From Streptomyces fulvoviolaceus (GTDB taxonomy: Bacteria > Actinomycetota > Actinomycetes > Streptomycetales > Streptomycetaceae), in the NCBI RefSeq assembly GCF_000718165.1, contig NZ_JOEY01000009.1:62001-126000 (forward strand): a stretch of DNA of 64,000 nucleotides, written 5' to 3'. The translations under genes and the position numbers were made by a program. The notes under the pieces were generated by a model, which searched no databases, was not told where the DNA came from, and saw nothing but the letters and a program-made list of their open reading frames with translations. Shown here in pieces: positions 9,028 to 17,882 of the stretch (within the stretch, counting starts at the first letter, position 1; every line of letters begins with the position of its first letter).

Positions 9028-10707
9028 GTGACGGACGCGGAAGACCGCAAGCCGCGGTCGGACGAGGCGAGGAGTGCGTTCTCGGCCACGGCGGTCGACG
9101 GGGACGCCACATCCGAGTTCGCCGTCCCGGAGGGACTGGCCGTCCCCAGAGGCGGCGTCGCCGAGTCGGAGAGCACATCCGAGTTCGCCCTGCCGAAGGG
9201 GCTGGACGTCCCGTCGGGGCCGGCCACCGAACCCGAGGGATCGGCCTTCAGCCCGCCTCGTACGTACCGCGCCCAGGACGCACGGCACGCGTTCACTCCG
9301 GCGACCGGGATTCCCGTGGTCCGTCTGACCAAGGACGTGCCCTGGCAGGACCGGATGCGCACGATGCTGCGCATGCCGGTGGCCGAGCGGCCCGCGCCGG
9401 AGTCCGTGCAGAAGGCGGAGGAGGGCAGTCCGGCCGTCCCGCGCGTGCTCGACATGACACTGCGCATCGGCGAGCTGCTGCTCGCGGGCGGCGAGGGCGC
9501 CGAGGACGTGGAGGCGGCGATGTTCGCCGTCTGCCGTTCGTACGGCCTGGACCGCTGCGAGCCGAACGTCACCTTCACGCTGCTGTCGATCTCGTATCAG
9601 CCCTCGCTCGTGGACGACCCGGTGACAGCGTCCCGGACCGTACGCCGCCGGGCCACCGACTACACGCGCCTCGCGGCCGTCTTCCGGCTGGTGGCCGACC
9701 TCAGCGACCCGGACACGGCGATCTCGCTGGAGGAGGCCTACCGGCGGCTCGCCGAGATCCGCCGCAACCGGCACCCGTACCCCGGCTGGGTGCTCACCGC
9801 GGCGAGCGGGCTGCTCGCGGGCGCGGCCTCCGTGCTCGTCGGCGGTGACGTGATCGTGTTCATCGCCGCCGCGCTGGGCGCGATGCTCGGCGACCGGCTG
9901 GCGTGGCTGGCCGCGGGGCGCGGGCTGCCGGAGTTCTACCAGTTCACCGTCGCCGCGATGCCGCCGGCCGCGATAGGGATCGCGCTGACGCTGGCCCACG
10001 TGGACGTGAAGGCGTCCGCGGTCATCACCGGTGGGCTGTTCGCGCTGCTGCCCGGGCGGGCGCTCGTGGCGGGCGTGCAGGACGGACTGACCGGCTTCTA
10101 CATCACCGCGTCCGCGCGCCTGCTGGAGGTCATGTACTTCTTCGTCGGCATCGTCGTCGGGGTGCTGGTGATGCTCTACGTCGGTGTGCAGCTGGGCGCC
10201 CGGCTCAACCCCGACACGGCCCTCAGCAGCGACCCGCGGCCCCTGTGGCAGATCGGCGCGTCGATGCTGCTGTCACTGACCTTCGCTGTGCTGCTCCAGC
10301 AGGAGCGGTCCACGGTGCTCGCCGTGACGCTCAACGGCGGTGTCGCCTGGTCGGTGTACGGCGCGCTGCACGACACGGGCGAGCTGTCCCCCGTTGCCTC
10401 TACGGCCGTTGCGGCGGGGGTGGTGGGGTTGTTCGGTCAGCTGCTGTCCCGGTACCGGTTCGCTTCCGCGCTGCCTTACACGACCGCGGCGATCGGGCCC
10501 CTGTTGCCAGGGTCGGCCACGTATTTCGGGCTGTTGTCCATCGCGCAGAACGAGGTGGACGAGGGGTTGGTGTCGCTGTCGAAGGCGGCGGCGCTGGCGA
10601 TGGCCATCGCCATCGGGGTCAACCTGGGGTCGGAGATCTCGCGGCTGTTCCTGCGGATCGGCTCCGCCGGCAAGCGGCGTGCTGCCAAGCGGACGCGGGG
10701 ATTCTGA
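9028..10707 (+). CDS. ThrE-type threonine/serine exporter family membrane protein
   Basis: A 559-residue integral membrane protein. An N-terminal cytoplasmic region (about 1-120) is acidic and low in complexity, with two near-copies of TSEFA-P-GL-VP. Next comes the conserved ThrE domain (MTLRIGELLLAGGEGAEDVE). About ten hydrophobic segments follow from residue ~250, in two halves as in ThrE/ThrB-like exporters. GTG at 9028 was chosen because AGGGAG lies eight bases upstream; the frame remains open to 8995. Corynebacterial ThrE exports threonine and serine; the substrate here is inferred only. Confidence 0.85.
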   Translation: MTDAEDRKPRSDEARSAFSATAVDGDATSEFAVPEGLAVPRGGVAESESTSEFALPKGLDVPSGPATEPEGSAFSPPRTYRAQDARHAFTPATGIPVVRLTKDVPWQDRMRTMLRMPVAERPAPESVQKAEEGSPAVPRVLDMTLRIGELLLAGGEGAEDVEAAMFAVCRSYGLDRCEPNVTFTLLSISYQPSLVDDPVTASRTVRRRATDYTRLAAVFRLVADLSDPDTAISLEEAYRRLAEIRRNRHPYPGWVLTAASGLLAGAASVLVGGDVIVFIAAALGAMLGDRLAWLAAGRGLPEFYQFTVAAMPPAAIGIALTLAHVDVKASAVITGGLFALLPGRALVAGVQDGLTGFYITASARLLEVMYFFVGIVVGVLVMLYVGVQLGARLNPDTALSSDPRPLWQIGASMLLSLTFAVLLQQERSTVLAVTLNGGVAWSVYGALHDTGELSPVASTAVAAGVVGLFGQLLSRYRFASALPYTTAAIGPLLPGSATYFGLLSIAQNEVDEGLVSLSKAAALAMAIAIGVNLGSEISRLFLRIGSAGKRRAAKRTRGF

Positions 10708-10760
10708 GCGCCGGGCGCCCATGAGCTCGATGCTTGCTGTCCGACGGCGACTGCGGATTC

Positions 10761-10795
10761 GTTGTGGCTTGTCGCGCCGTTCCCCGCGCCCCTGG
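10761..10795. repeat. GC-rich dispersed-type intergenic sequence
   Basis: The gap between the convergent ThrE-like and DedA genes contains TTGTCGCGCCGTTCCCCGCG followed by CCCCT. From memory this type of sequence recurs between genes in many streptomycete genomes. Only one copy is in this window, so its repeat nature is not shown here. Confidence 0.4.
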
Positions 10796-10803
10796 GGGTG
10801 CTT

Positions 10804-11661
10804 CTAGTAACCCTCGTTGTAGGGGTACTGCTGGTTGCTCTGCTGCTGGCCGTACGGCTGCTGGTTGTAGCCCTGGGGGTACTGCTGGGCGTAGGGCTGG
10901 TCGTAGCCGTACTGCTGCTGGCCCTGGTCGTTCTGGTTGCCGTAGGGCTGCTGGTCGTCGTTGGACGGGATGCGGCGGAGTTGGGTCGTCGCGTCGTCCA
11001 TGGCCTGGTGCTGGGCGGGGGCCGGGGCAGCGGCTGCCGCTCGCTTCTTCTTGGAGCGCTCGCGGAGGTACTCGATGATGATCGGGACGACCGAGACGAA
11101 GACGATCAGGACGAGGATCGCCTCGACGTTCTTGTGGATGATGTCGATCTGGCCGAGCCAGTAGCCGGCGAGGGTGACGCCGGTGCCCCAGGCCACGCCG
11201 CCGATGACGTTGTACGTGAGGAAGGTGCGGTACTTCATGCGGCCGGCGCCGGCCACGATGGGGGCGAAGGTGCGCACGATCGGCACGAAGCGGGCCAGCA
11301 CGATGGCCTTGGGGCCGTACTTCTCCATGAACTCGTGGGCCTTCTCCAGGTTCTCCTGCTTGAAGAGTTTGGAGTTGGGCCGGTTGAAGAGCTTCGGGCC
11401 GAAGAACTTGCCGATCATGTAGCCGACCTGGTCACCGATGACGGCGGCCAGCACGATCAGGGTGCAGACCAGCCACAGGGGCTGGCTGATGTACTGCCCC
11501 TGGGCCACGAAGAGGCCCGCCGTGAACAGCAGCGAGTCGCCGGGCAGGAACGCGAAGAGACCCGACTCGGCGAAGACGATCAGCAGGATGCCCGGCAGAC
11601 TGAAGGTTTCGATCAGATAGTCAGGGCTGAGCCACTCGGGGGCGAGCGCGAGCGTGATCAC
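10804..11661 (-). CDS. DedA family membrane protein with Gln/Tyr-rich tail
   Basis: A 285-residue DedA/VTT-domain protein. The family is linked to membrane homeostasis and lipid-carrier or proton-coupled transport. The DedA core is residues 1-205, with the motif LPGDSLLFTAGL near residue 40 and the conserved RFVPIVRTFAPIVAGAG at about 127-143. After a basic stretch (RERSKKKR), the last 60 residues are very rich in Gln, Tyr, Pro and Asn, with PYGQQ-like repeats, and are probably disordered in the cytoplasm. The start is GTG. It converges with the ThrE-like gene. Confidence 0.88.
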   Translation of the reverse strand: MITLALAPEWLSPDYLIETFSLPGILLIVFAESGLFAFLPGDSLLFTAGLFVAQGQYISQPLWLVCTLIVLAAVIGDQVGYMIGKFFGPKLFNRPNSKLFKQENLEKAHEFMEKYGPKAIVLARFVPIVRTFAPIVAGAGRMKYRTFLTYNVIGGVAWGTGVTLAGYWLGQIDIIHKNVEAILVLIVFVSVVPIIIEYLRERSKKKRAAAAAPAPAQHQAMDDATTQLRRIPSNDDQQPYGNQNDQGQQQYGYDQPYAQQYPQGYNQQPYGQQQSNQQYPYNEGY

Positions 11662-11794
11662 GGGATTGTGGCTCCTGCTGGTGGGGTACGGGCTGGGGCT
11701 GGCTGTCCAAAAGTATCAACGCAGCCGTCATGGCCCAGGTTCCATGCGGCCTCCCAGGATGCACTGTGGCCCGCCTGGGACAAAGCTGTGAGCC

Positions 11795-12160
11795 ATGGGT
11801 ATTGACGAATACGGCGGTGGACAGGAACCCCAGCCCGAGGTGCTGGTGGTGACCACGAACGATGCGCCCGGCTACCGGGTGCAGGAGGTGCTGGGCGAGG
11901 TGTTCGGGCTGACCGTGCGGTCCCGGCACCTCGGCAGCCAGATCGGCGCCGGGCTGAAGTCGATGATCGGCGGCGAACTCAAGGGGCTCACCAAGACGCT
12001 CGTGCAGACCAGGAACCAGGCCATGGAACGGCTGGTGGAGCAGGCACGCGCGCGTGGGGCGAACGGTGTGCTGATGTTCCGCTTCGACGTGACCGAGGCG
12101 GCGGACGTCGGCACCGAGGTGTGTGCGTACGGCACGGCGGTGGTCCTGACCCGGGAGTAG
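11795..12160 (+). CDS. YbjQ-like heavy-metal-binding domain protein (UPF0145)
   Basis: A 121-residue cytoplasmic protein. The YbjQ_1 fold is recognised from VLVVTTNDAPGYRVQEVLG at the start and the ARGANGVLMFRFDV segment near residue 90. The family forms pentamers; its function is unknown despite the heavy-metal name. The stop codon lies inside a hairpin shared with the convergent tipA gene. Confidence 0.85.
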   Translation: MGIDEYGGGQEPQPEVLVVTTNDAPGYRVQEVLGEVFGLTVRSRHLGSQIGAGLKSMIGGELKGLTKTLVQTRNQAMERLVEQARARGANGVLMFRFDVTEAADVGTEVCAYGTAVVLTRE

Positions 12161-12172
12161 GCCCGGGTCAGG
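12145..12172. terminator. Bidirectional hairpin between the YbjQ-like gene and tipA
   Basis: An 11-base-pair perfect stem (CCTGACCCGGG at 12145-12155, CCCGGGTCAGG at 12162-12172) with a six-base loop spans the stop codon of the YbjQ-like gene and ends four bases before the tipA stop. It can serve both convergent genes. Confidence 0.75.
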
Positions 12173-12175
12173 ACA

Positions 12176-12937
12176 TCAGGAGGAGTGGCGGGCCGCGTTC
12201 GCCCTGATCGCGTCCCTGAGGTGCTCGGCGAGGCCCGTCCGCAGGGAGTCGTAGAACGCCTTGAAGCGCTCGTCGGCGACGTACATGTCGGCGAGCCCGC
12301 AGTGGATCTCGTACGTGCATTCGTAGAACCACTTGGTGATGTGCTGCCGGTGTTCCTCGGCCATGTCCATGGCCGCCTCGCCGGTCGGTGGTGCACCGGC
12401 AGCCATCAGGGCGTCGTAGCGCTCGCTCCAGGCGTTGACCTCGGCCTGCATGCGTTTCCAGTCGTCCTTGGTGTAGCGGGCGGCGCGGCGCTGCGACTCG
12501 GCGTAGGTCTCGGTGCCGCCCCAGCGCTGCTCGGCCTCCTCGGCGTACTGCTCGGGATCCTTGTCGCCGAAGACCTCGAACTTGTCCTCCGGCGTGAGAT
12601 TGATGCCCATCTTGCGTGCCTCCATGGCGTGCTCCACGGCCGCCGCCATCTTCTGCAGCTTCTCGATCCGGGCGGTCAGCAGTTCGTGCTGGCGGCGCAG
12701 GTGCGCGCGCGGGTCCGCTACCGGGTCGTCGAGCAGGGCGGCGACCTCGTCGAGCGGGAAGCCGAGCTCTCGGTAGAACAGGATCTGCTGCAGCCGGTCG
12801 AGGTCGGCGTCGCTGTAGCGCCGGTGGCCCGCGTGGCTGCGCTCGCTCGGGGCGAGCAGGCCGATGTCGTCGTAGTGGTGCAGGGTGCGCACCGTGACTC
12901 CGGCGAAGCCGGCGACCTGTCCCACGGAGTAGCTCAC
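12176..12937 (-). CDS. tipA: TipA: MerR-family thiopeptide/multidrug-sensing regulator
   Basis: Transcription activator that binds thiostrepton-type and other drugs and switches on its own promoter. The 253-residue protein matches TipAL in length. The MerR winged helix (SVGQVAGFAGVTVRTLHHYD) is at 4-23, a coiled-coil dimer helix at about 75-109, and the TipAS drug-binding domain from Met110 (MGINLTPEDKFEVFGD). Met110 is the place where the short TipAS form starts in S. lividans. Cys207 is present. Of the two known cysteines, the one at 214, to which thiopeptides attach, is Gly here, with a Cys at 213 instead. The GTG start is backed by GGGAGCGGAAGAA. Confidence 0.93.
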   Translation of the reverse strand: MSYSVGQVAGFAGVTVRTLHHYDDIGLLAPSERSHAGHRRYSDADLDRLQQILFYRELGFPLDEVAALLDDPVADPRAHLRRQHELLTARIEKLQKMAAAVEHAMEARKMGINLTPEDKFEVFGDKDPEQYAEEAEQRWGGTETYAESQRRAARYTKDDWKRMQAEVNAWSERYDALMAAGAPPTGEAAMDMAEEHRQHITKWFYECTYEIHCGLADMYVADERFKAFYDSLRTGLAEHLRDAIRANAARHSS

Positions 12938-12967
12938 TTCTTCCGCTCCCTTCTCGGTACGTCCACC

Positions 12968-12998
12968 ACGCTGAGGCCTCACGCCACGTGAGGTGCAA
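12968..12998 (-). promoter_or_regulatory. Self-regulated tipA promoter with 19-base spacer
   Basis: On the minus strand a TTGCAC -35 box (12993-12998) and a CAGCGT -10 box (12968-12973) are separated by 19 bases. The spacer holds the inverted repeat CCTCACG-cca-CGTGAGG (12977-12993). Long spacers with a central palindrome are the hallmark of MerR-activated promoters. The layout and boxes match my memory of the classical thiostrepton-inducible tipA promoter. Confidence 0.88.
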
Positions 12999-13052
12999 GC
13001 CCGGATCCCCAGGAGGGCACTCCGGGTGTCGCGCCGGTTTTGTCCGCTTATC

Positions 13053-13346
13053 GTGAGCCCGTGGCCCAGGACACCGATCTTCCCCGCCATGTCCGTCGGC
13101 GCCGCCCTCGGGCTGTGCGCTCATGTCCTCGTGCCCGCCGTCCACCCGGCGCTCGGTGTCGCCGCGGGTGTGCTGGGCATGCTCCTCGCCATCACCCGGC
13201 AGGGCTGGGTGAGTCTGTTCACCGCGGCCGTCCTGGTGTCCTCGCCCGCGATCCTCGCGCTGCTGCGCATCGCCTTCCTGCCGGCCTGGCTGCTGGTGAC
13301 GGGGCGGCCGCAGATGCAGTTGCGCGAGGACGGAAGCCCGGTTCGC
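13053..13346 (+). pseudogene. C-terminal stump of a ClC-type chloride channel
   Basis: About 95 codons read as the end of a ClC channel/antiporter: hydrophobic helices from MSVGAALGLCAHVLVPAV, then GVLGMLLAITRQGWVSLFTA and a final LPAWLLVTGRPQM. The codons have normal third-position bias, but no N-terminal three-quarters exists; the tipA promoter occupies that place. The frame has no stop at the expected end and runs on through the decarboxylase gene. It is best read as a truncated remnant. A small two-helix membrane protein starting at GTG 13053 or ATG 13089 is the alternative. Confidence 0.6.
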
Positions 13347-13371
13347 CGACCCCCCTTTCAGGAGAATGACC

Positions 13372-14784
13372 ATGCCGCTTCACAAAGGCCCCGAGAAGCC
13401 CGACGAGCGTCCCCTGTCCGTCAACCCCTTCTACGGCGAGGCGAATCCGGTCGGGGGCATGACCGAGGCCCCGCCCAAACACCGGCTGCCGGACACTCCG
13501 CTGCCGCCGACGACGGCGTACCAGCTCGTGCACGACGAGCTGATGCTGGACGGCAACTCGCGGCTGAACCTCGCCACCTTCGTCACCACCTGGATGGAGC
13601 CGCAGGCCGGGGTCCTGATGGGCGAGTGCCGGGACAAGAACATGATCGACAAGGACGAGTACCCGCGCACCGCCGAACTGGAGCGGCGCTGTGTGGCGAT
13701 GCTCGCCGATCTGTGGAACGCGCCCGATCCTTCGGCGGCCGTGGGCTGTTCGACGACCGGGTCCAGCGAGGCGTGCATGCTCGCCGGCATGGCACTCAAG
13801 CGGCGGTGGGCGCAGCGCAATGCCGACCGGTACCCGGCACGGGACGTCCGCCCCAACCTCGTCATGGGGGTCAACGTCCAGGTCTGCTGGGAGAAGTTCT
13901 GCAACTTCTGGGAGGTGGAGGCCCGTCTGGTCCCCATGGAGGGCGACCGCTTCCACCTCGATCCGCAGGCCGCCGCCGAACTGTGCGACGAGAACACGAT
14001 CGGGGTCGTGGGCATCCTCGGCTCCACCTTCGACGGGTCCTACGAGCCGATCGCGGATCTGTGTTCCGCCCTCGACGCGCTCCAGGAACGGACCGGCCTC
14101 GACATCCCCGTGCACGTCGACGGGGCGTCCGGCGCCATGGTCGCGCCCTTCCTCGACGAGGACCTGGTGTGGGACTTCCGGCTGCCCAGGGTCGCCTCCA
14201 TCAACACTTCGGGGCACAAGTACGGGCTCGTCTACCCCGGTGTCGGCTGGGCGCTGTGGCGCGACAAGGAGTCCCTCCCCGAGGAACTCGTCTTCCGCGT
14301 CAACTACCTGGGCGGCGACATGCCGACCTTCGCCCTCAACTTCTCCCGGCCGGGAGCCCAGGTCGTCGCGCAGTACTACACCTTTCTGCGGCTGGGCCGC
14401 GAGGGCTACCGGGCCGTGCAGCAGACCACGCGGGACGTGGCCCGGAGCGTCGCCGACCGGGTGGAGGCGCTCGGCGACTTCCGGCTGCTGACCCGGGGCG
14501 ACGAGCTGCCGGTGTTCGCGTTCACGACGGCGCCGGGTGTCGAGTCGTACGACGTCTTCGACGTCTCCCGGCGGCTGCGCGAGCGGGGCTGGCTGGTGCC
14601 CGCGTACACCTTCCCGCCGAACCGGGAGGACCTGTCCGTCCTGCGGGTGGTGTGCCGCAACGGCTTCTCGGCCGACCTCGCCGACCTGTTCGTGGAGGAC
14701 CTGGAGCGGCTGCTGCCCGAACTGCGGCGTCAGCCAAGGCCGTCGACCCGGGACAAGGGAGCGGCGACCGGGTTCCACCACTGA
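13372..14784 (+). CDS. Glutamate decarboxylase (PLP-dependent, group II)
   Basis: Decarboxylates glutamate to GABA, consuming a proton; in other bacteria this supports acid resistance. The 470-residue protein has the PLP-binding lysine Lys283 in SGHKYG, Asp250 in HVDGASGA and the TTGSSEA cofactor loop at 128-134. The MDGNSRLNL-like region (MLDGNSRLNLATF) is typical of bacterial GadB. ATG 13372 was chosen since AGGAG lies seven bases upstream; an ATG two codons earlier is possible. It follows the ClC stump; a ClC channel works with GadB in E. coli acid resistance. Confidence 0.93.
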   Translation: MPLHKGPEKPDERPLSVNPFYGEANPVGGMTEAPPKHRLPDTPLPPTTAYQLVHDELMLDGNSRLNLATFVTTWMEPQAGVLMGECRDKNMIDKDEYPRTAELERRCVAMLADLWNAPDPSAAVGCSTTGSSEACMLAGMALKRRWAQRNADRYPARDVRPNLVMGVNVQVCWEKFCNFWEVEARLVPMEGDRFHLDPQAAAELCDENTIGVVGILGSTFDGSYEPIADLCSALDALQERTGLDIPVHVDGASGAMVAPFLDEDLVWDFRLPRVASINTSGHKYGLVYPGVGWALWRDKESLPEELVFRVNYLGGDMPTFALNFSRPGAQVVAQYYTFLRLGREGYRAVQQTTRDVARSVADRVEALGDFRLLTRGDELPVFAFTTAPGVESYDVFDVSRRLRERGWLVPAYTFPPNREDLSVLRVVCRNGFSADLADLFVEDLERLLPELRRQPRPSTRDKGAATGFHH

Positions 14785-14798
14785 GCAGGCTCGCCCCG

Positions 14799-15971
14799 TC
14801 AGGTTCCGTCGCCCAGCTCGAACGGCCTCCAGTGGACTCCGTCGGCGGATATGCGCCAACTCCAGCTGTTGAAGCTGCTCCCCCACAGATGGCCTAGCGG
14901 GGTCAAGGTCACCGAGCCCGCCGGGCCACGGGCGTCCGAGGCGGGCCGGAAGGAGCGGCCGCCGTCGGTGCTGCGCCAGGCGCCGGCCTCGCCGTGGACC
15001 GTCAGGCTGCCGTCGGCGGCGGCCACCGGGGTGCCGAGCGTCGAGCGCGGTTCCACTCCCTTGCGGTGTTTCCAGACCCGCTCCCAGGTGTGGCCGCCGT
15101 CGGTGCTGCGGTGGAGAGTGAGCAGGCCGTTCTTCACGTCGTCCTCGTCCGGCAGTTGGCCCCGTTGGACCGCGTACAGCACCTTGCCGGTGCCGGTCAC
15201 CTGCAGGGACCATCCGTGCCGCTCGAGCCCCTTCGGCCGGGAGATCCGCCAGCTGCGCCCCCGGTCCTCACTGACGGCGAGAGCGGGGCGGCCGGAGTCC
15301 GGGGCACGGCCGGCGGCGAAGAGCACCTTGTCCGCGGTCTCCCCCGCCGGGCGCACCTCCCCCTCCAACGGAGGCGGGGTCGCCAGGACCCGGAACTCCC
15401 CCGTGTCGGGCAGGGCCGCGAGGAGGCGCGACCGTGCGCACCCGTTCCGCTCCTGGTCCACCCGCACGCAGTCCTCGACCAGGGCCCCGCCCTCGGGCAC
15501 GACCGGAGTCGAGCCCGAGGGCCCGGTGGAGCCCTGGCGCCAGCTGCGGCCGCCGTTGTCCGTGAACCAAGTCCGCTCCGGGGGCGGCCACTTGCCGTCG
15601 GTGATCAGCGCACGCCCGGGCCCGAGCACGATGAGCCCCGCGGTGACCCCGGAGCCGTCCGTCGTGTCCGGCACCGGGGAACGCCCGAGGCGCCAGGCAC
15701 CCGCGCCCTTGTCGAGCACGGCGACGTGGTGCCGGCAGACCGACCTTCCGCACGACCCGAGCAGCGCGAACCCGCTGCCGTCCGAGGCGAATCCGACGTC
15801 GGCTGCGAAACCGGGGAGGTCCGGGGCCGACGGGATCCGGGGAGGCGGCGCCCCTGATGGTGTGGTCCCGCGCGCGGCCGTATCCCTCTTCGCCTCGGCG
15901 CAGCCCGCCACCAGCAACGCCAGGACAACCAGCACGGCGGCCACTACCGCTCTGCTCCTGACCCACCCCAT
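14799..15971 (-). CDS. BNR/sialidase-repeat lipoprotein
   Basis: A 390-residue probable lipoprotein: the signal peptide ends in LLVAGC, so Cys24 would be acylated. The mature part is a likely beta-propeller with Asp-box (BNR) repeats at TDNGGRSW, SEDRGRSW, STDGGHTW, STDGGRSF and SADGVHW. Such propellers occur in sialidases and in WD40/YVTN-like proteins. No sialidase catalytic residues could be assigned, so I would not call it an enzyme. It converges with the decarboxylase, with 14 bases between. Confidence 0.8.
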   Translation of the reverse strand: MGWVRSRAVVAAVLVVLALLVAGCAEAKRDTAARGTTPSGAPPPRIPSAPDLPGFAADVGFASDGSGFALLGSCGRSVCRHHVAVLDKGAGAWRLGRSPVPDTTDGSGVTAGLIVLGPGRALITDGKWPPPERTWFTDNGGRSWRQGSTGPSGSTPVVPEGGALVEDCVRVDQERNGCARSRLLAALPDTGEFRVLATPPPLEGEVRPAGETADKVLFAAGRAPDSGRPALAVSEDRGRSWRISRPKGLERHGWSLQVTGTGKVLYAVQRGQLPDEDDVKNGLLTLHRSTDGGHTWERVWKHRKGVEPRSTLGTPVAAADGSLTVHGEAGAWRSTDGGRSFRPASDARGPAGSVTLTPLGHLWGSSFNSWSWRISADGVHWRPFELGDGT

Positions 15972-16082
15972 GGGAACCCCCGATCCGCCCGGCCGCGATG
16001 CACTGTCATTCCTGGTACACCGCTCGCCGGGCCGGGGTTCCCACTTCCTCTCAGTGAATCGATTCCCAGCGAATCCGCCGCC

Positions 16083-16847
16083 CTACTTGTCGAGCGCCCC
16101 GAACTTCCGCACCGCCAACGGAAAGAACACCGCCAGCAGCACCATCGGCCACACCACCGCGGCCCAGGCGTGCCCCGCCTCGCCGCCCGGTCCGCCGAAG
16201 AGATCCCGGACCGCCGTGGCGGTGTGGGACATCGGGTTCCACTCGACGACCGTGCCCAGCCAGCCGGGCATGGAGTCGGGCGTGGCGAAGGCGTTGGACA
16301 GGAACCCGACCGGCCAGACCAGGATCTGTACGGCCTGCACCATCTCGGGCTTCCCGGCGACCATCGCCAGATAGATGCCGATCCACAGCATGGCGAAGCG
16401 GAACAGCAACAGCAGGCCGACGGCGCCCAGGAACCCGGCGACCCCGCCGTGCGCCCGCCACCCGATCGCGAACGCCACCCCGATCAGTACGACCAGCCCC
16501 AGCACCGACTGGAGCATGTCCGCGGCCGAACGGCCCACCAGCACCGCCCCGTTGGCCATCGGCATGGAGCGGAAGCGGTCGATCACACCCTTGTTGATGT
16601 CCTGGGTGACCGCCACCATGGTCCCCTCAAGCCCGAAGGCCATGGTGAGCGCGAACATGCCCGGGACCAGGTAGTCGACGTAGTCGCCCTGGACTCCCTG
16701 TCCGCCGCCCACCAGGTAGCCGAACATCAGCAGGAGCATCACGGGGAAGACCAGGCCGACGACGACCTGCACGGGCTGCCGCGCCCAGTGGGCGAGTTCG
16801 CGCCGGGTCATGGTCCAGCAGTCGGTCATCGCGTACGACGTACTCAC
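16083..16847 (-). CDS. ABC-2 type transporter permease (DrrB-like)
   Basis: A 254-residue membrane permease with six hydrophobic segments and the ABC-2 signature region near the end ([20 protein letters not shown], then [14 protein letters not shown]). These are typical of DrrB/daunorubicin-exporter permeases. The GTG start overlaps the stop of the ATPase gene by four bases (GTGA), so the two are translationally coupled. It should form a drug or lipid exporter with the ATPase; the substrate is unknown. Confidence 0.9.
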   Translation of the reverse strand: MSTSYAMTDCWTMTRRELAHWARQPVQVVVGLVFPVMLLLMFGYLVGGGQGVQGDYVDYLVPGMFALTMAFGLEGTMVAVTQDINKGVIDRFRSMPMANGAVLVGRSAADMLQSVLGLVVLIGVAFAIGWRAHGGVAGFLGAVGLLLLFRFAMLWIGIYLAMVAGKPEMVQAVQILVWPVGFLSNAFATPDSMPGWLGTVVEWNPMSHTATAVRDLFGGPGGEAGHAWAAVVWPMVLLAVFFPLAVRKFGALDK

Positions 16848-17806
16848 ACGGCCTCCCTCACATGGCGGTCCCTCTCCGTGAGGTGCAGGAACACCTCGTC
16901 CAGCGTCGGCCGCCGCAACGCCACGTCCTCCGCCTCGATCCCGGCCTCCTCCAGGGCCCGTACGACCCCGGAGAGCGCCGCCATCCGGTCGGCGACCGGG
17001 GCACTGAGCAGCCGACGGTCGGTGTCCACGGAGACCTCCGACGCGGCGAGCGGCAACAGGGCCACCGCCGCGCCCAGTTGACCCGCGTCCCGCAGGACCA
17101 CGTCGATGCGGTCGCCGCCCGTCATCGCCTTCAGCTCGTCCGCCGTGCCGTCGGCGATGACCCGGCCGGCGTCGACGACCGAGATGCGGTCGGCGAGCTG
17201 GTCGGCCTCCTCCAGGTACTGGGTGGTCAGCAGGACCGTCGTACCGCCGCCGACCAGGGAGCGGACCGCGGCCCACACCTCGGCGCGGCCGCGCGGGTCG
17301 AGGCCGGTCGTCGGTTCGTCCAGGAAGAGCACCTCCGGCTCGGTGATGAGCGAGGCGGCCAGGTCCAGGCGGCGGCGCATGCCTCCGCTGTAGGCGCGGA
17401 CGGGCTTGCGGCCGGTGTCGGTGAGGCCGAAGCGCTCCAGGAGTTCGTCGGCGCGCACGCGCGCGTGGCGGGCGCCCAGGTGGTACAGACGGCCGAACAT
17501 CTCCAGGTTCTGACGGCCGCCGAGCTCCTCGTCGAGGGCCGCGTGCTGGCCGAGGAGGCCGATGCGGAGGCGGACGTCGTACGCCGCACGCACCACGTCG
17601 TGGCCCACCACCTCGATCCGGCCCGCGTCGGGCCGCAGCAACGTGGACAGGATCCGGATCAGGGTCGTCTTGCCCGCACCGTTGGGCCCGAGCACTCCGT
17701 GCACTGTTCCCCGCACGACCGTCAGGTCGAGTCCGTCCAGTGCCTTCTTGTCGCCGTACTTCTTGTGTGCGCCTTCGACGGTGATCGCCGTGTCGGCCAC
17801 TGCCAC
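16844..17806 (-). CDS. ABC transporter ATP-binding protein (DrrA-like)
   Basis: A 320-residue ATPase of the drug-resistance exporter family. Walker A GPNGAGKT is at about 40-47, the signature [12 protein letters not shown] near 139-150, Walker B VLFLDEPT near 159-166 and the switch region TTQYLEEAD next. The extra C-terminal domain (after ~220) is typical of DrrA. The start is GTG at 17806; a second GTG two codons on has better spacing from GGGGAG. It is the first gene of the exporter operon, just downstream of two PadR-type operators. Confidence 0.92.
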   Translation of the reverse strand: MAVADTAITVEGAHKKYGDKKALDGLDLTVVRGTVHGVLGPNGAGKTTLIRILSTLLRPDAGRIEVVGHDVVRAAYDVRLRIGLLGQHAALDEELGGRQNLEMFGRLYHLGARHARVRADELLERFGLTDTGRKPVRAYSGGMRRRLDLAASLITEPEVLFLDEPTTGLDPRGRAEVWAAVRSLVGGGTTVLLTTQYLEEADQLADRISVVDAGRVIADGTADELKAMTGGDRIDVVLRDAGQLGAAVALLPLAASEVSVDTDRRLLSAPVADRMAALSGVVRALEEAGIEAEDVALRRPTLDEVFLHLTERDRHVREAV

Positions 17807-17824
17807 CCACTCCCCTTACCCTGC

Positions 17825-17882
17825 TAGTCAAACTTGACTATAGATTCAAAGTAACGCGACGGGCCACGCTCGTCAAACTTGA
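17825..17882 (-). promoter_or_regulatory. Exporter promoter with two PadR-type operators
   Basis: A perfect 16-base palindrome TAGTCAA-AC-TTGACTA is at 17825-17840 and a second TCAA-AC-TTGA at 17873-17882. They share the 10-base core TCAAACTTGA, with centres 45 bases apart. On the minus strand TTGACG (17871-17876) and TACTTT (17848-17853), 17 bases apart, make a promoter. One operator covers its -35 box and the other its start point. The neighbouring PadR protein is the likely ligand. Confidence 0.8.

Noticed and set aside
12993..14897. A 634-codon plus-strand frame including the ClC stump and running through the decarboxylase gene.
   Set aside because: Only the first part resembles a protein family; the rest is an out-of-frame reading of the decarboxylase gene.
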